Assembly: GCF_039543225.1 (NCBI RefSeq)
Contig: NZ_BAABJI010000001.1
Span: 1,346,829 to 1,410,828, forward strand
Length of the DNA stretch: 64,000 bases
Origin: Mucilaginibacter defluvii
GTDB lineage: Bacteria > Bacteroidota > Bacteroidia > Sphingobacteriales > Sphingobacteriaceae
Reading direction: 5' to 3'
In this document: in pieces, positions 26,899 through 36,942 of the stretch
Layout of the letters: every line of letters begins with the position of its first letter
How positions within the stretch are numbered: the stretch's first letter is position 1
The notes under the pieces: model-generated
Database searches by the model: none
The model's input: the letters and a program-made list of their open reading frames with translations, nothing else
What the model was told of the DNA's origin: nothing
Made by a program: the position numbers and the translations under genes

Positions 26899-27606
26899 TT
26901 ATTTACCTGGCACATATCCTTTACCCTGATCATTAATTTCCTTTTCTAATAGCGATCTGATCTCAGCGGCCTGTTTTGTCAATTGATCCAGATGATCGAT
27001 ATAATTCCTGATCGAGGCGTTTCCAAGGTCATCTTTAAGCTCAGGACCGATCTTAGGATCATCAGGTTCGAGGTCATACTTCTTCCTGCGTAACAATTGT
27101 TGGATCACGGCGATGTCGGGGTCAGGTCCGATCACAGATGCATCCTGGATCAGGGAGCGATTTACGTCGTCCAATGTCGCCTCAGCTGCTTTTTCCAATG
27201 TATATTTCAGACAAACACGTGTAGCTCTATCGATCGCACCGGCTGCAGTCAGCCATTGTTCATTCTCCTTACCGACAGCTTTTGCGTCAAGCTTGAAATA
27301 ATTAGGTTCGCTTGTTTCGGGATCGATCTGTTGCAAAAGGTCAAGCAACCGGTCAAAATCCCTTAATGGCCGGTATTCTTGTTGCATTTTCCAACGGTGA
27401 TCCCACAGACCCAGTATCGCCTGGGAACATTCCAATTGAATTTCTTTGGCATCCGGGCCGGTAGCTTTTTCTGCCGCCACGATCTTCTCGGCCACATAAT
27501 GCGCCATCCAGCGCCCAAGCGTATCCACGCTTTTGTTAAGTTTAAGTTCTTCAACGAGCGATATCCCTAAGGACATAACTTCTTTCGGTATCTCTGAGTA
27601 CTCCAT
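26899..27606 (-). CDS. Partner of the Avs-like protein, function unknown
   Basis: About 235 residues from ATG 27606 (MEYSEIPKEVM); an earlier ATG at 27660 and a later one at 27579 exist. Helical, no signal, no membrane segment. Visible: WMAHYVAEKIVAAEKATG, a Trp-containing SQAILGLWDHRWKMQQEY, two Asp-rich stretches, and a C-terminal coiled coil (LDQLTKQAAEIRSLLEKE). The start lies inside the end of the 2086-residue gene, with a 56-base overlap, so the two are translationally coupled. Small unnamed partners occur next to several Avs genes; possible roles are regulator or assembly factor. Catalytic residues are not seen. Confidence 0.65.
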   Translation of the reverse strand: MEYSEIPKEVMSLGISLVEELKLNKSVDTLGRWMAHYVAEKIVAAEKATGPDAKEIQLECSQAILGLWDHRWKMQQEYRPLRDFDRLLDLLQQIDPETSEPNYFKLDAKAVGKENEQWLTAAGAIDRATRVCLKYTLEKAAEATLDDVNRSLIQDASVIGPDPDIAVIQQLLRRKKYDLEPDDPKIGPELKDDLGNASIRNYIDHLDQLTKQAAEIRSLLEKEINDQGKGYVPGK

Positions 27607-30600
27607 CAGCGGACAAAATAAAAATTTGATGAATAGACGGTTGATATTTGATCGTGTCATCCGAACGATAACGATGGGCCAGATTGCGGCTGACCTCTAC
27701 TTTGAAAATAATGTCCATTTGCAATACTCCACAGACCTCAGCCAGCAGGTCAAGGGAACAGTTCAGCCGCGAGCCCGTTTGCTCAACCTCATGATCGCTG
27801 TCTTCTTTCCCGCTGCTCCATTGCTCAGCGAACATTACTTTCCTGTCCGGCTTGTCTTTTTTAAAATAGGTCTTGTGATCCTTTGACGTTAAGAGACCCA
27901 GCTTTTCAATAAAGTGCTTACCCAATCGGAACGGCGGGAATGGCAGTTCTTTGGCAAAGGGGTCGTACTCATCCAGCCGGGCGCTAAGGTGTTTGTCCCT
28001 GATCCAGCCTTTCAATTTGAAAGGTGGCTTCCTGAATTCCATGTCGCGCTCTTTATGATCTGGTATCTTGAAATCGTGATGATCCTCGCAGGTCGCCAAC
28101 GCACACATCAGCGCGTTCGCGGTCGCCGGGCTGACCAGGGCGGAACGCACCCGGTAGGTCTCCCGGCGAATGTCTGATGCTTCCTCCCAATCACCTGCGA
28201 TCGTCAGGAATACATCTCCGCCATTTTTCAGCAGCAGGTCCGGCACCATCTCTCCGGCATTGATAGTGGACTGCCATACCCGATGGTCCTTTTCCGGCCA
28301 CACCGGTCTCTTTAGCGGCAGGGGGTCTTTCCAATCTGCGATCCAGTATCCATCCCTGCGTGTTATCGAATGCTTCGCCAGCCAGCCCGATAAACTCTTA
28401 ACTGAGCCGTCCTCAGCCGGCGTAGCCTGCGAAAGTGACAATAACCGGGAAACGACCACCATCATCGCGTGATAGGAAATATAAAAATTGTGGTTATCAT
28501 CCCGCGGGTAAGAACCATGGCTATGTCCGACACTGTAATCCTCCCTATACTTGTTCCACAGTTCTGCACGTGGATCAGCATCGAACCGATAGCTGGTGGT
28601 TCCCCATTCATTGACGACGACATGCCCCGACAGATCGACCATTTGTTTTTGTGTCAATCCGAAGTACCTTCCCAGGTCACCCAACCAATATCTGCTAAAA
28701 TCGTAACCAAAGTAATAGCCAAAAGCTTCTTCACTATCCCCATCGTCATCCGTTTTGGGAATTGGGTCCCAAAGGGGCGTCAGATCGACCGGGTGCCATT
28801 CCGCGCGAATTATTTTTTCAAAAAAAGCGATCTCCTGATCACTGAATGTTCCAGGGCAAGCACTGGCTATCCTTAAAGCCGTTTCCGAGGCTGTCTTTTG
28901 TATGGTCGCATGTTCCAGCCCCGTCGCATAATCGGCGATCTTTGAAGCAAGCATTTTCAGTAGATACGGCTTCTCGGTTGCGACCCTGGAAATTGCGATC
29001 ATCAGGTATTGCAGTCCGTGATAAAAGTAGAAAGGATAACGGGAACAGCCGTAAGCCCCCACCGTTCTCTTTTCGGCAAGATCAAAAAGATCATGGAACA
29101 CCTGCTGCTCATTGAAGTTGGCCAGGTTCAACAGGGTATGCGCTGCCCGCCAGCGATGATCCGACCGCGGGGATGCCAGTGCCGACCAGAGAAACCCCGC
29201 CATCCCTTCCCCTGTGCCGGGTCCGGTCTCCAGCCAGGCGGCCCAGGGCCCATCGCCGAACGTTTCCTCGATGTGTATCTCGAAACGGCTTAAAGCATAA
29301 TCCAGCGTTTCTAAAGCGTCGGCAGGGGTAAGCAGGCCACCCGCTAAACCCACCATATCGAAGAGATGTTCGGCATCTGCCTCTACATGGTCATTGATCA
29401 TACCCTGAAATATCCCTTCTTTAAGCCAGTCCGAAACTTGTAGTGCCCCGGGAAGCACTTTGACCATATTCCGGAAACTATGATAACTGGTCAACTCTAG
29501 TGCGAAACGTCTGCCGATACCGGCGACGAGCTGCGGGAGTTGCTTAACGAATCCCGGCCTGTTCGCAGCACGTTCAGGTAAACACTTAAAAAAATATTCC
29601 AGGTCATAATGTTCGATCCAGTCACACTGAAGTAGTGCGTTGACCAAAGAAACAAGGTCCGGGTCGGCCGTCCGCTGTATGAGATTGACCTGTAGAATTT
29701 GCCGGCCGTAATGAAATTGGTGTTCGACCGCTTTTTGCCTGATCGCCTGGTCAACGCGGGTGATGCCCTCCGGGGTTAAAATATCATGTCCGGCAAATAC
29801 CGCGTCCCAGTCAAGACCGGGAAGTCCGGCACTGACAACCTCCTCTCTTTTTTTAGCCCCGGTAAGCTTTGCAGGCAGGGAGGAAACAATGGCTTTCAGT
29901 TCCGCATCAGCCAGTCCCTGTTCATCGGCCAGTTCTTGCAGATCGGTCCAGTAACTTGCGGAATTCAATTGCCGCTTCAGATGACGAATGGAATCTTTCA
30001 GAATGACCTTCTTATCAGCCGGAGAGATATGCGCAGCACGAAGGACCCCTTTTAACAGATACGGGAAAGATCCCGGTGAGCAGAACGGATGATAACTCCA
30101 GGCTTGTACGGGAGACCAGCCTCCCGACCGGGTCAATTCGATCAATGCCGCGTTGATCAGCCAATCGAACCGCCCGATGTCCCGGTCCCGCCAGCGGCTG
30201 AGCGCTGCGATCCCGCCATTAGGGGACAATGACGCGGTAACTTGAATGGCCTCGTCACGATCCCAATGTTTTTCACGACGGTCTAAGCCCACCAGTTCTG
30301 CGACCCTGATGAAACGATAGGCATAGTCATGCTTTGGCACTTGGGGCTCGGCAGCCCGTTTGGCGATCTCGGTCACCGCCTCCCAACGCCGGACCATCTC
30401 ATCACCGAATTTAGAAAGGATAGCGATCGCGTCGTCAAAGTACACCCCCGCATTATCGGTCGAGGTGATACCTACAGCGCGCGCAAGCGATACGTAATTC
30501 TGAGAAAGTTCTTCCGGACTTTCGTTCGTTTGTGATCGGATGTGCTGGTAGGCAATGTCCTCCAGGTCGTCGCTCAGAAAGCTCAGATGGGCTAAGCGGT

Positions 30601-33600
30601 GCGCCCAACGGGCGGTATCGATCCAGGCACGTGTTCCGATCACCCTATTGGTCCTTATCCGCGCATCAAAAAGACCAAGGATCTCTTTGTGGCCGGAATT
30701 TCCGCTGAATTTAAGGATCTCCAGGTAGGCTACTGACAATATGCCCGGGAGCGGATCTTCATAACGATACCTTTGACCAGAACCATTACTTGAGATCTTT
30801 GCGATCTCTTCGAGCCTTGCCGGGATAATGTTACCACCGTTGACGATCACCTCTAACCTCGTCAGGTACCATGGCAATGCGCCGCTGATCAGTTCCTTAT
30901 AATTGGTCAGCTCTCTTTCTTCCTCGTGTGAGCTTTTTTTATCTTGCCGTTTTGCGGGCAGATAAACAGCGATGTCCGACAGATCAGAACCATTGAGCAA
31001 ACAATGAATGGCTATACTCCGGAAGTAATGGACAGCATGCGTTAGATGATAAGATTGCGTGATATAATAGGTCGCTATCTTAGAGAAGAATTTTTGTATC
31101 AGTGTTCCGATCTTATCTTTAGGCAGCTGGTGGAAAAGACATGCTTCCGCAAGCGCTACGATCGTCAGATCAGGTTCCTCATGATAGCTGTCTACCGAAC
31201 TACTCGGTTTGTATTTCTTTTGATTGAGTTTTGTTAATAAGGACTGTATGATCTTTTTATTACAAAATTTACCCACCTGCGCCAACTCATTATTGATCGC
31301 AAGCAGGTATAAGGGTTCTTTCCTGCATTTCCCGGTCAGTTCTTCAATCCGTTGGTGATCGCCTGCATCGATCAAACGCCTGATCAGGCGTCCGAGTATC
31401 TTGGCAAGCTTATCTACAGGTGAGAGCCTTTCGAATACACGTGCGCAACCTTCGACGCCATTGATATTCAAACTGGCAAAAGCCAGCTCTAAAATATCAT
31501 GGTCTTGAAGCCGTTGTTCCCGCTCTTCCGGATCTCTGGGGGTGTTGAAATAGATCTTAAGCCAACTTTGCGCGGATCTCAGGAAACTTCTTGCTTCTCC
31601 TCTGAAGTCAGCGATATCTGATAGTAAAGATGCTGAATAGATGTTCGCCGATCCTTCCCAGGCACCGGAAAGTTCCCGCCGCATGGCCATTTCCTGTATC
31701 TTTTCCTTGCTTTGCAGCCGGACCAATAGGTCGATGTTCCGTTTGAGCAGCGCAACTTGTCGCTGGTTACCTGCGGTCTCTTCACCAGCCCTCAATGCGA
31801 TCTTACAAGCTGCTTTGAGGTCTTTGATCTTCAGTGATGCCTTTAACGCGAACTGTAAGCGATAGAAACGGATGTTACGCTCGTCGATCGGGTTATCCTT
31901 AGGCAAAAAATCATCAGAAAGTGCGATCTCGATCAGCTTCTCGTATCGCTCCGCCTGGTGGTATAACTGCGGGAGCATTTGTGCAGCGTAGACCGAGCCT
32001 TCCGTCAAGGGCTCCAGTGTTAGAATGAATTGCTCAAGGTCTTGGGGATCGGCACTGAATTTCTGCCGGAACCAGGTTTCCGTCGGCTCATCTCTGAACT
32101 GCACGGAGTCATCAGCGAGCCAGAGCGAACGACCGATATCGCTGACGAAGCTTTTAATGGCAGCCGGATCCACATTGGCGACCTCTGCTAATATGGCTAT
32201 GGGAATATTCGGTGATAATGAAGCCAGCCCGACACAGATCTTTTCAAGTTGCGGATGGTGTTCCGGAGGAAGGCTGTCTTTTAAACGCCCTAACGCTTGC
32301 TCCAGCTGCTGAGCGATTTGTGCCTCCACGGTCATCACAGCAGGTCCAAGATCAGCGAGCAGGACTGATATGCTCGGCACACCGGTCGCCAGCGCGTTCG
32401 CCTGGACGCGGGGGCTGGCGGCGGTCAACCGGTGAAACTCTTCTGCTTCTTCAATGGTCGCCATTGGATAGTGCAGCTGAAGGTTTCGGTGCGTTTCGGT
32501 AAGTGTGAATGGCTGTAGTGGCAATTGCACCACATAGCTTTCCGGCCGTAAATAACTGATGCGTTCCGTGCGGCATAAAAAAGCGATCCTGACACCGACG
32601 GGCATGCGTTCTTTAAGTAATTCAGCAGCAAAGCAGGAATCATTCATTTCTTTAGCCGCCATTTCCGCATTATCAGCGGCATCGATCAATAAAAGCAACG
32701 AACCATCAGGATAGGCGCTCTTTATCGCTACGGCCGAAGTTTCCAGGCGCTTGATAAAGGCGCGGGTAATCTCTGCCTCTTGTGTGCCGTTTGTTACCAG
32801 CAAAGGATCACATAGCCCTTTCGCGGCCAATTCATTCGCCATTTGTACCAGGGCATCTTTGTGGCGGTGCCGTGAGCGGCTCCTGTTCCGGTAGCTTCCC
32901 GCACCGAAACAATCATAGGCTATGATCTCGGAGCCTTCTTTGATATGCTCGATCATATATCTGGTGAAAACCGATTTCCCCACACCGCCGGGCGCATGAA
33001 TGAGGACAGGAGCCCCAGATGACATTAGCTGGTCTGCAAGTTCCTGATAGCTATCACGGCCGATCACCGGCGTTGGAGGCTCCCAGACCGGCTTTGCAGG
33101 AAATAACTCGGACTCCGAGCTGAATCCAAAACATTTCAGGACCTCCTCCCGCAATAACAAACCATCGCTGTCCGGGAGTGCTTTGTCCGATATGATCGTG
33201 GTCAGGCTGCTTAACTGAGCGTTGTCCACGGGGCCCGCTAACAAACGGAACAGTTCTACACGGAGTTCTGCCTTTTGAAGGTTATAATCACCTTGGGTGT
33301 CATCCAAAGATAATATGCTGCAAAAAACAGCAAGATCGACGGGGTCCAGTCCCGTATAACGCCGGATCGTGTTGATGAATTTTTTATCTTTACAAGTATC
33401 TTGGGTCAGCTCTTTGATCCTGCTCTTGAATGCCGGGTCGATAGGCCTGTTCGTCACGATGGCGAACCTGATGTCCTGATGACCGATATCTCCCGCTTGC
33501 TTACGCTCCTGAAACTTTTTACCAAAGCCGACAAAAGTTTCCTTCAGTCCGCTGATGATAAAAGGATCGTCCTTTTGCGTGGTGGTGTGCTTCAGTTGAT

Positions 33601-33811
33601 AATAGGTTATTCCGCTGATCTTTGCTTCATCGCCATAGTATTCAGCAAGGTCGATCACATATTCCCCTGCTTTACCTTTATCTTTTGAGCCTTCCACGAC
33701 AATATGTCTCAGGGGCGAATTGGGATAGATCAGCTGCAGTGCACGCCGTGCTGCCCATCGGTAATGAAAAATATCGCCCGCCCTGGAATAACCGACCTTA
33801 TTATCTGCCAT
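27551..33811 (-). CDS. Avs-like antiviral STAND NTPase with N-terminal nuclease
   Basis: 2086 residues. The first about 180 residues look like a PD-(D/E)xK nuclease of the Cap4/DUF4297 type: HIVVEGSKDKG, YVIDLAEYYG and YYQLKHT supply E, D and QxK. Next comes a STAND ATPase: Walker A LIHAPGGVGKS (about residue 275) and Walker B LLLLIDAADNAEM (about 375), then a winged-helix-like region. The remaining about 1500 residues are helical repeats without fixed motifs, as in the TPR-like sensor of Avs proteins. Known Avs proteins bind conserved phage proteins (terminase, portal), oligomerise and cut DNA. The size, nuclease and partner gene fit Avs3-like systems best, but the sensor shows no recognised target signature. 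Confidence 0.7.
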   Translation of the reverse strand: MADNKVGYSRAGDIFHYRWAARRALQLIYPNSPLRHIVVEGSKDKGKAGEYVIDLAEYYGDEAKISGITYYQLKHTTTQKDDPFIISGLKETFVGFGKKFQERKQAGDIGHQDIRFAIVTNRPIDPAFKSRIKELTQDTCKDKKFINTIRRYTGLDPVDLAVFCSILSLDDTQGDYNLQKAELRVELFRLLAGPVDNAQLSSLTTIISDKALPDSDGLLLREEVLKCFGFSSESELFPAKPVWEPPTPVIGRDSYQELADQLMSSGAPVLIHAPGGVGKSVFTRYMIEHIKEGSEIIAYDCFGAGSYRNRSRSRHRHKDALVQMANELAAKGLCDPLLVTNGTQEAEITRAFIKRLETSAVAIKSAYPDGSLLLLIDAADNAEMAAKEMNDSCFAAELLKERMPVGVRIAFLCRTERISYLRPESYVVQLPLQPFTLTETHRNLQLHYPMATIEEAEEFHRLTAASPRVQANALATGVPSISVLLADLGPAVMTVEAQIAQQLEQALGRLKDSLPPEHHPQLEKICVGLASLSPNIPIAILAEVANVDPAAIKSFVSDIGRSLWLADDSVQFRDEPTETWFRQKFSADPQDLEQFILTLEPLTEGSVYAAQMLPQLYHQAERYEKLIEIALSDDFLPKDNPIDERNIRFYRLQFALKASLKIKDLKAACKIALRAGEETAGNQRQVALLKRNIDLLVRLQSKEKIQEMAMRRELSGAWEGSANIYSASLLSDIADFRGEARSFLRSAQSWLKIYFNTPRDPEEREQRLQDHDILELAFASLNINGVEGCARVFERLSPVDKLAKILGRLIRRLIDAGDHQRIEELTGKCRKEPLYLLAINNELAQVGKFCNKKIIQSLLTKLNQKKYKPSSSVDSYHEEPDLTIVALAEACLFHQLPKDKIGTLIQKFFSKIATYYITQSYHLTHAVHYFRSIAIHCLLNGSDLSDIAVYLPAKRQDKKSSHEEERELTNYKELISGALPWYLTRLEVIVNGGNIIPARLEEIAKISSNGSGQRYRYEDPLPGILSVAYLEILKFSGNSGHKEILGLFDARIRTNRVIGTRAWIDTARWAHRLAHLSFLSDDLEDIAYQHIRSQTNESPEELSQNYVSLARAVGITSTDNAGVYFDDAIAILSKFGDEMVRRWEAVTEIAKRAAEPQVPKHDYAYRFIRVAELVGLDRREKHWDRDEAIQVTASLSPNGGIAALSRWRDRDIGRFDWLINAALIELTRSGGWSPVQAWSYHPFCSPGSFPYLLKGVLRAAHISPADKKVILKDSIRHLKRQLNSASYWTDLQELADEQGLADAELKAIVSSLPAKLTGAKKREEVVSAGLPGLDWDAVFAGHDILTPEGITRVDQAIRQKAVEHQFHYGRQILQVNLIQRTADPDLVSLVNALLQCDWIEHYDLEYFFKCLPERAANRPGFVKQLPQLVAGIGRRFALELTSYHSFRNMVKVLPGALQVSDWLKEGIFQGMINDHVEADAEHLFDMVGLAGGLLTPADALETLDYALSRFEIHIEETFGDGPWAAWLETGPGTGEGMAGFLWSALASPRSDHRWRAAHTLLNLANFNEQQVFHDLFDLAEKRTVGAYGCSRYPFYFYHGLQYLMIAISRVATEKPYLLKMLASKIADYATGLEHATIQKTASETALRIASACPGTFSDQEIAFFEKIIRAEWHPVDLTPLWDPIPKTDDDGDSEEAFGYYFGYDFSRYWLGDLGRYFGLTQKQMVDLSGHVVVNEWGTTSYRFDADPRAELWNKYREDYSVGHSHGSYPRDDNHNFYISYHAMMVVVSRLLSLSQATPAEDGSVKSLSGWLAKHSITRRDGYWIADWKDPLPLKRPVWPEKDHRVWQSTINAGEMVPDLLLKNGGDVFLTIAGDWEEASDIRRETYRVRSALVSPATANALMCALATCEDHHDFKIPDHKERDMEFRKPPFKLKGWIRDKHLSARLDEYDPFAKELPFPPFRLGKHFIEKLGLLTSKDHKTYFKKDKPDRKVMFAEQWSSGKEDSDHEVEQTGSRLNCSLDLLAEVCGVLQMDIIFKVEVSRNLAHRYRSDDTIKYQPSIHQIFILSADGVLRDTERSYVLRDIAR

Positions 33812-34037
33812 TTGAGTTCATAATTGGTTTAAAATACGATCGCAGCAGGAACAAAATGTGCCGTTAAGCAACACTAAATGGCTTTTTGGAAAGCTGATAA
33901 GGCTTGAGATCCTGATCCGCTTCTAATAGCACACCGGAGGAACTGCTGACAAAGTAAATGTAAGGATATTTTGGGATGACCTCAATACCTTCTCTTATTG
34001 CGATACATCATGTCCTAAGCCATATCATAAAATATGT

Positions 34038-34045
34038 TAAATTTG
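34038..34045 (+). promoter_or_regulatory. Bacteroidota -7 promoter element of the Septu operon
   Basis: TAAATTTG fits TAnnTTTG and lies 36 bases before the PtuA-like ATG. No TTG at the usual -33 distance is visible. The 270-base gap from 33812 separates the divergent Avs-like and Septu genes and holds nothing else recognisable. Confidence 0.45.
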
Positions 34046-34081
34046 ACATTAAATACGATAGCGCAGACACAATAAAAAGAT

Positions 34082-35566
34082 ATGAGACTGATCGAGACCT
34101 GTTTTAATAATTTCCGCTGTTTCAAGCGTTATGAGATCAATTACGGTAGTGAGGTCACTGTTTTTTTCGGTAAGAACGGAACAGGTAAGTCCAGTGTACT
34201 GTCCGGTGTCAGACGCGGCCTGAGCTTTATGTTCGCCAAGCCCAGGAACTTTCAAAAGAACCTTGCTGTCTCCAACAACGCGAAAGTAAGGTCCTTTGAA
34301 AAGAACGAGGCTAATTTCGACCCAATAGACCGCGTTTATAATTACCCCATCGATAACCATTTCAAAGCCAGCTTTACAGATGGCCTGCTGCAATGGTCAA
34401 TGGTCAAACAGACGCAAAATGGCGGATACCTGACCAACCATTACAAGGACGTGCTCGCCGTCGTGCTTGGCTATTACAACAACGACCTCAAAGCTGAACT
34501 GCCTGTATTGGCGGTCATCACAGATTCTTTCCCCCACGAGATGAGTAATTTTGGCAATAAGGCCAGAAAAACGGTGGGTGGTGATGTATTGCCAAGAGAT
34601 CTCGCCTACTATGGTTGGGATGAACGAACGAATTGCATCGAGCTGTGGCTGAACAGATACTATAAAGTGGCGAACTTTGAGAAGGATGTTCACGATGAAG
34701 TCCGGGCGATCAACGATCAGCTTGAGCTTTACAAACAAAGATCAGAACTTCCCGCAGGTGAGGTGCAGGAACAAAATGCGAATCATACCAGGGATCACCA
34801 GACCCTTTCCCGATTAAAAGAACGGCTGACGCTCCTTCAGAAAGACGAAAGGTTCGTTGCGTTTTCCAGGGAACGCCAATTCATAGAGCAGAAGTTGCTT
34901 GATTTCACCAAACCGGTTTCTGAGGATTTTCATTTCATCAATAGGGATTTCGAACTTTTCAGGTTAGCTGTCAACAGGCCTGATAAAAAGTCATATATAC
35001 TCGAATTTAGTTTCAAGGACGGCAGGGTCATCACCTTCGACACACTGCCCATGGGTTACAAACGGATCTTCTCCATGGTGATCGATATCGCCTACCGCTC
35101 CTATATCCTGAACGAAGGACTGGAAAGCCATGGTATCGTATTGATCGATGAGGTTGAACTTCACTTACATCCCACCTTACAACAGGATATTTTGCAAAGG
35201 CTTAAAAGGACCTTCCCTAATATCCAGTTCATTATCACGACGCACTCGCCTTTAGTGATCAGCAATTTCAGGGCCGACCAGCATAACATTGTCATTAAAC
35301 TGAATAACGAGGGTAATGAATATTCTAACCGTTCGATCGGCAATGTCTATGGGGTGGATTACAACACGGGCTTAACCGAGGTGATGGGGGCATCTTATCG
35401 TGAAGCGGAACTAGACAAGTTGATCGACTCCATTGTTATACTTAAAAAATTCAACAAAACGGATCAGGCGGAAAAACTGCAAGCTGAACTTTTGAGCATC
35501 GTTGGTGAAGACAATGCCTATATCCTGGAAGAGATCGAGAACAGACTTGCACAAAACGCGCAATAG
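34082..35566 (+). CDS. Septu PtuA-like SMC-family ATPase
   Basis: 494 residues. ABC/SMC-type ATPase: N-terminal FGKNGTGKS (Walker A, residues 30-37) after an RxxxFxNFRCF strand, a coiled-coil middle (about 190-270, DQLELYKQRSEL ... ERLTLLQKDERF), the signature-type LPMGYKRIFSM (about 330), Walker B VLIDEVELHLHP (about 352-363) and THSPLVIS. This is the OLD/RecF-like layout of PtuA in Septu. It is 5 bases before the HNH gene on the same strand. PtuA forms a complex with PtuB and controls its DNA cleavage after phage entry. No RT gene is nearby, so it is not a retron effector. Confidence 0.85.
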   Translation: MRLIETCFNNFRCFKRYEINYGSEVTVFFGKNGTGKSSVLSGVRRGLSFMFAKPRNFQKNLAVSNNAKVRSFEKNEANFDPIDRVYNYPIDNHFKASFTDGLLQWSMVKQTQNGGYLTNHYKDVLAVVLGYYNNDLKAELPVLAVITDSFPHEMSNFGNKARKTVGGDVLPRDLAYYGWDERTNCIELWLNRYYKVANFEKDVHDEVRAINDQLELYKQRSELPAGEVQEQNANHTRDHQTLSRLKERLTLLQKDERFVAFSRERQFIEQKLLDFTKPVSEDFHFINRDFELFRLAVNRPDKKSYILEFSFKDGRVITFDTLPMGYKRIFSMVIDIAYRSYILNEGLESHGIVLIDEVELHLHPTLQQDILQRLKRTFPNIQFIITTHSPLVISNFRADQHNIVIKLNNEGNEYSNRSIGNVYGVDYNTGLTEVMGASYREAELDKLIDSIVILKKFNKTDQAEKLQAELLSIVGEDNAYILEEIENRLAQNAQ

Positions 35567-35571
35567 TACCT

Positions 35572-36390
35572 ATGATCTATTTAACTAAGACCGACCAGGC
35601 AGCGATCAAATTCGTTAATGATTATGTTTCGGGTTGTTGGCTGGACCAAGGGGATGGCACATCCAAATATCAGAACCTGAGCTACGCCAGCGTAAAGAAT
35701 CCGGTAAGTCAGTTTAGGGGCTTCTTCGTTGACGAGCAGCACAAAACCTGCTGTTACTGTAGCCGGGAGATCATCAATGACCATACAACGGAACTGGAAC
35801 ATATCATACCCCGTACAGAAGAAAGACCGGAAGTGTTCGAGCGGTATTATCAACACAGCGATCTGCTAAGAGACAATGTGATCTCTCAAAGCGTGTTTTT
35901 GCAAGCGACCGAAAAGCAGCAAACACCTCCTCAGCCGCACCATGTCGCTTATCACAATATCGTAGCCTCTTGTAATGGCCGGACCTTTCACACATCCGAG
36001 GATTTCACCTGCTGCAATCGCGCCCGGGGCGATCATTTTTTACCGCCGTTCAATTTAATGGAAAATTCCATCGGCTACCTGCCCGATGGCACGATACTTT
36101 ATCTTAAAGACCTGACCGACCGCACCCCATTTGAATTGCTGAACCTTAATAAACAGAGCCTGGTTAACATCCGTAGATTGTGGTATTTGTTCAGCCGGTC
36201 GGCGTTATCGATATCGGATATCGTCAACTTCAATGTAGCAGATCTGCAGAACAAAATCAACGAGCACGCCCTGGTATATTCACCAACGATAACTGTAGAC
36301 CTGAAACTGGCAGAAACCTTTTCAATACCGGGAATGTGGGCTGTATTCGTAAAGTATGCTTATTTTGGTTCTTATTATCGGAATAACTAA
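35572..36390 (+). CDS. Septu PtuB-like HNH endonuclease
   Basis: 272 residues. HNH core: CCYCSREIIND (Cys60, 61, 63) and ELEHIIPR (the first H, residue 77), then YHNIVASCNG (about 126-135) and CCNRARGDHFLPPF. The Cys pairs would hold a zinc ion and the His/Asn residues the catalytic metal. The C-terminal half (about 160-272) is helical and unassigned. It starts 5 bases after PtuA, the expected PtuA-PtuB order. Cleavage of phage DNA under ATPase control is known for the family; nothing odd is seen here. Confidence 0.85.
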   Translation: MIYLTKTDQAAIKFVNDYVSGCWLDQGDGTSKYQNLSYASVKNPVSQFRGFFVDEQHKTCCYCSREIINDHTTELEHIIPRTEERPEVFERYYQHSDLLRDNVISQSVFLQATEKQQTPPQPHHVAYHNIVASCNGRTFHTSEDFTCCNRARGDHFLPPFNLMENSIGYLPDGTILYLKDLTDRTPFELLNLNKQSLVNIRRLWYLFSRSALSISDIVNFNVADLQNKINEHALVYSPTITVDLKLAETFSIPGMWAVFVKYAYFGSYYRNN

Positions 36391-36861
36391 CTCACGGGTC
36401 CGGGAGAACCTTGAAACATCAGATTCTTAACTTCGTTTGATACGTCTGGTGATCAATTGATAGTCAAAAAGCCGTACGTTGAGAATTTTGCGCAGATTAA
36501 CCGCCAGTAGTTGTGGGCCTTCCATCGCGCCGAAGTGGCCGCCTTCACCAAATTCGGTCCCTGCGGGCGAGTTTCAAGTCGTAAGCCAATGCCCGGGGCT
36601 TGGCACCCTGGATCAGAGAATATGCGTTTTCCGTCATTTGACACTTGACAGTTATTGCGGCTCCAGCCGGTTCACCTTCGCTTTGCGCGCTGCCGCGCAC
36701 GCCGCTCCGGTTCTCCCGCTTACACCGCCGACGCAGCAGCCCTGGTTTTGGCTACGCTTCGCCGCGGCGGGCGCTGGCGCGACCCCGCCACGGCCAAAAC
36801 CAGGGCAGCTGCTGTTTTTTGATCTTCAGAAAAGCGGCATCGTAGAGATGTTGCATCGCAG
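36391..36861. other. 471-base gap after Septu, carrying a long hairpin
   Basis: No convincing gene. Short frames at 36479-36877 (+) and 36453-36644 (-) have no recognisable family. The feature of note is the inverted repeat at 36739-36806. This is where the defence island meets the mobilisation module. Confidence 0.4.
36739..36806. repeat. Inverted repeat with 14-base arms and GC-rich centre (terminator-like)
   Basis: Arms GCCCTGGTTTTGGC (36739-36752) and GCCAAAACCAGGGC (36793-36806) match perfectly around a 40-base loop that is itself GC-rich and self-complementary. A run of six T follows at 36815-36820 on the plus strand, so it could end transcription from PtuB. It lies between PtuB and the facing zinc-ribbon gene. 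Confidence 0.6.
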
Positions 36862-36939
36862 TTACCCGTTCTTGTAGGCACCCAGCGCCAGGGCCTGCCG
36901 GGTGGCTTCTTGTGATATGTCCGGTGCGAATTGTATCAT
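36862..36939 (-). CDS. 25-residue ORF after the zinc-ribbon gene (possible small protein)
   Basis: A complete frame of 25 codons on the minus strand (starts MIQFAPDISQEATR) whose ATG lies 3 bases after the TGA of the zinc-ribbon gene. The tight spacing is the only support. No family known. Confidence 0.25.
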   Translation of the reverse strand: MIQFAPDISQEATRQALALGAYKNG

Positions 36940-36942
36940 GGA

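Noticed and set aside
34082..36390. Retron with PtuAB-like effectors
   Set aside because: No reverse transcriptase or msr/msd-like repeat nearby, so a stand-alone Septu system is more likely.
36453..36877. Short frames on both strands after Septu
   Set aside because: They run over the GC-rich hairpin and show no protein-like composition; gap treated as non-coding.
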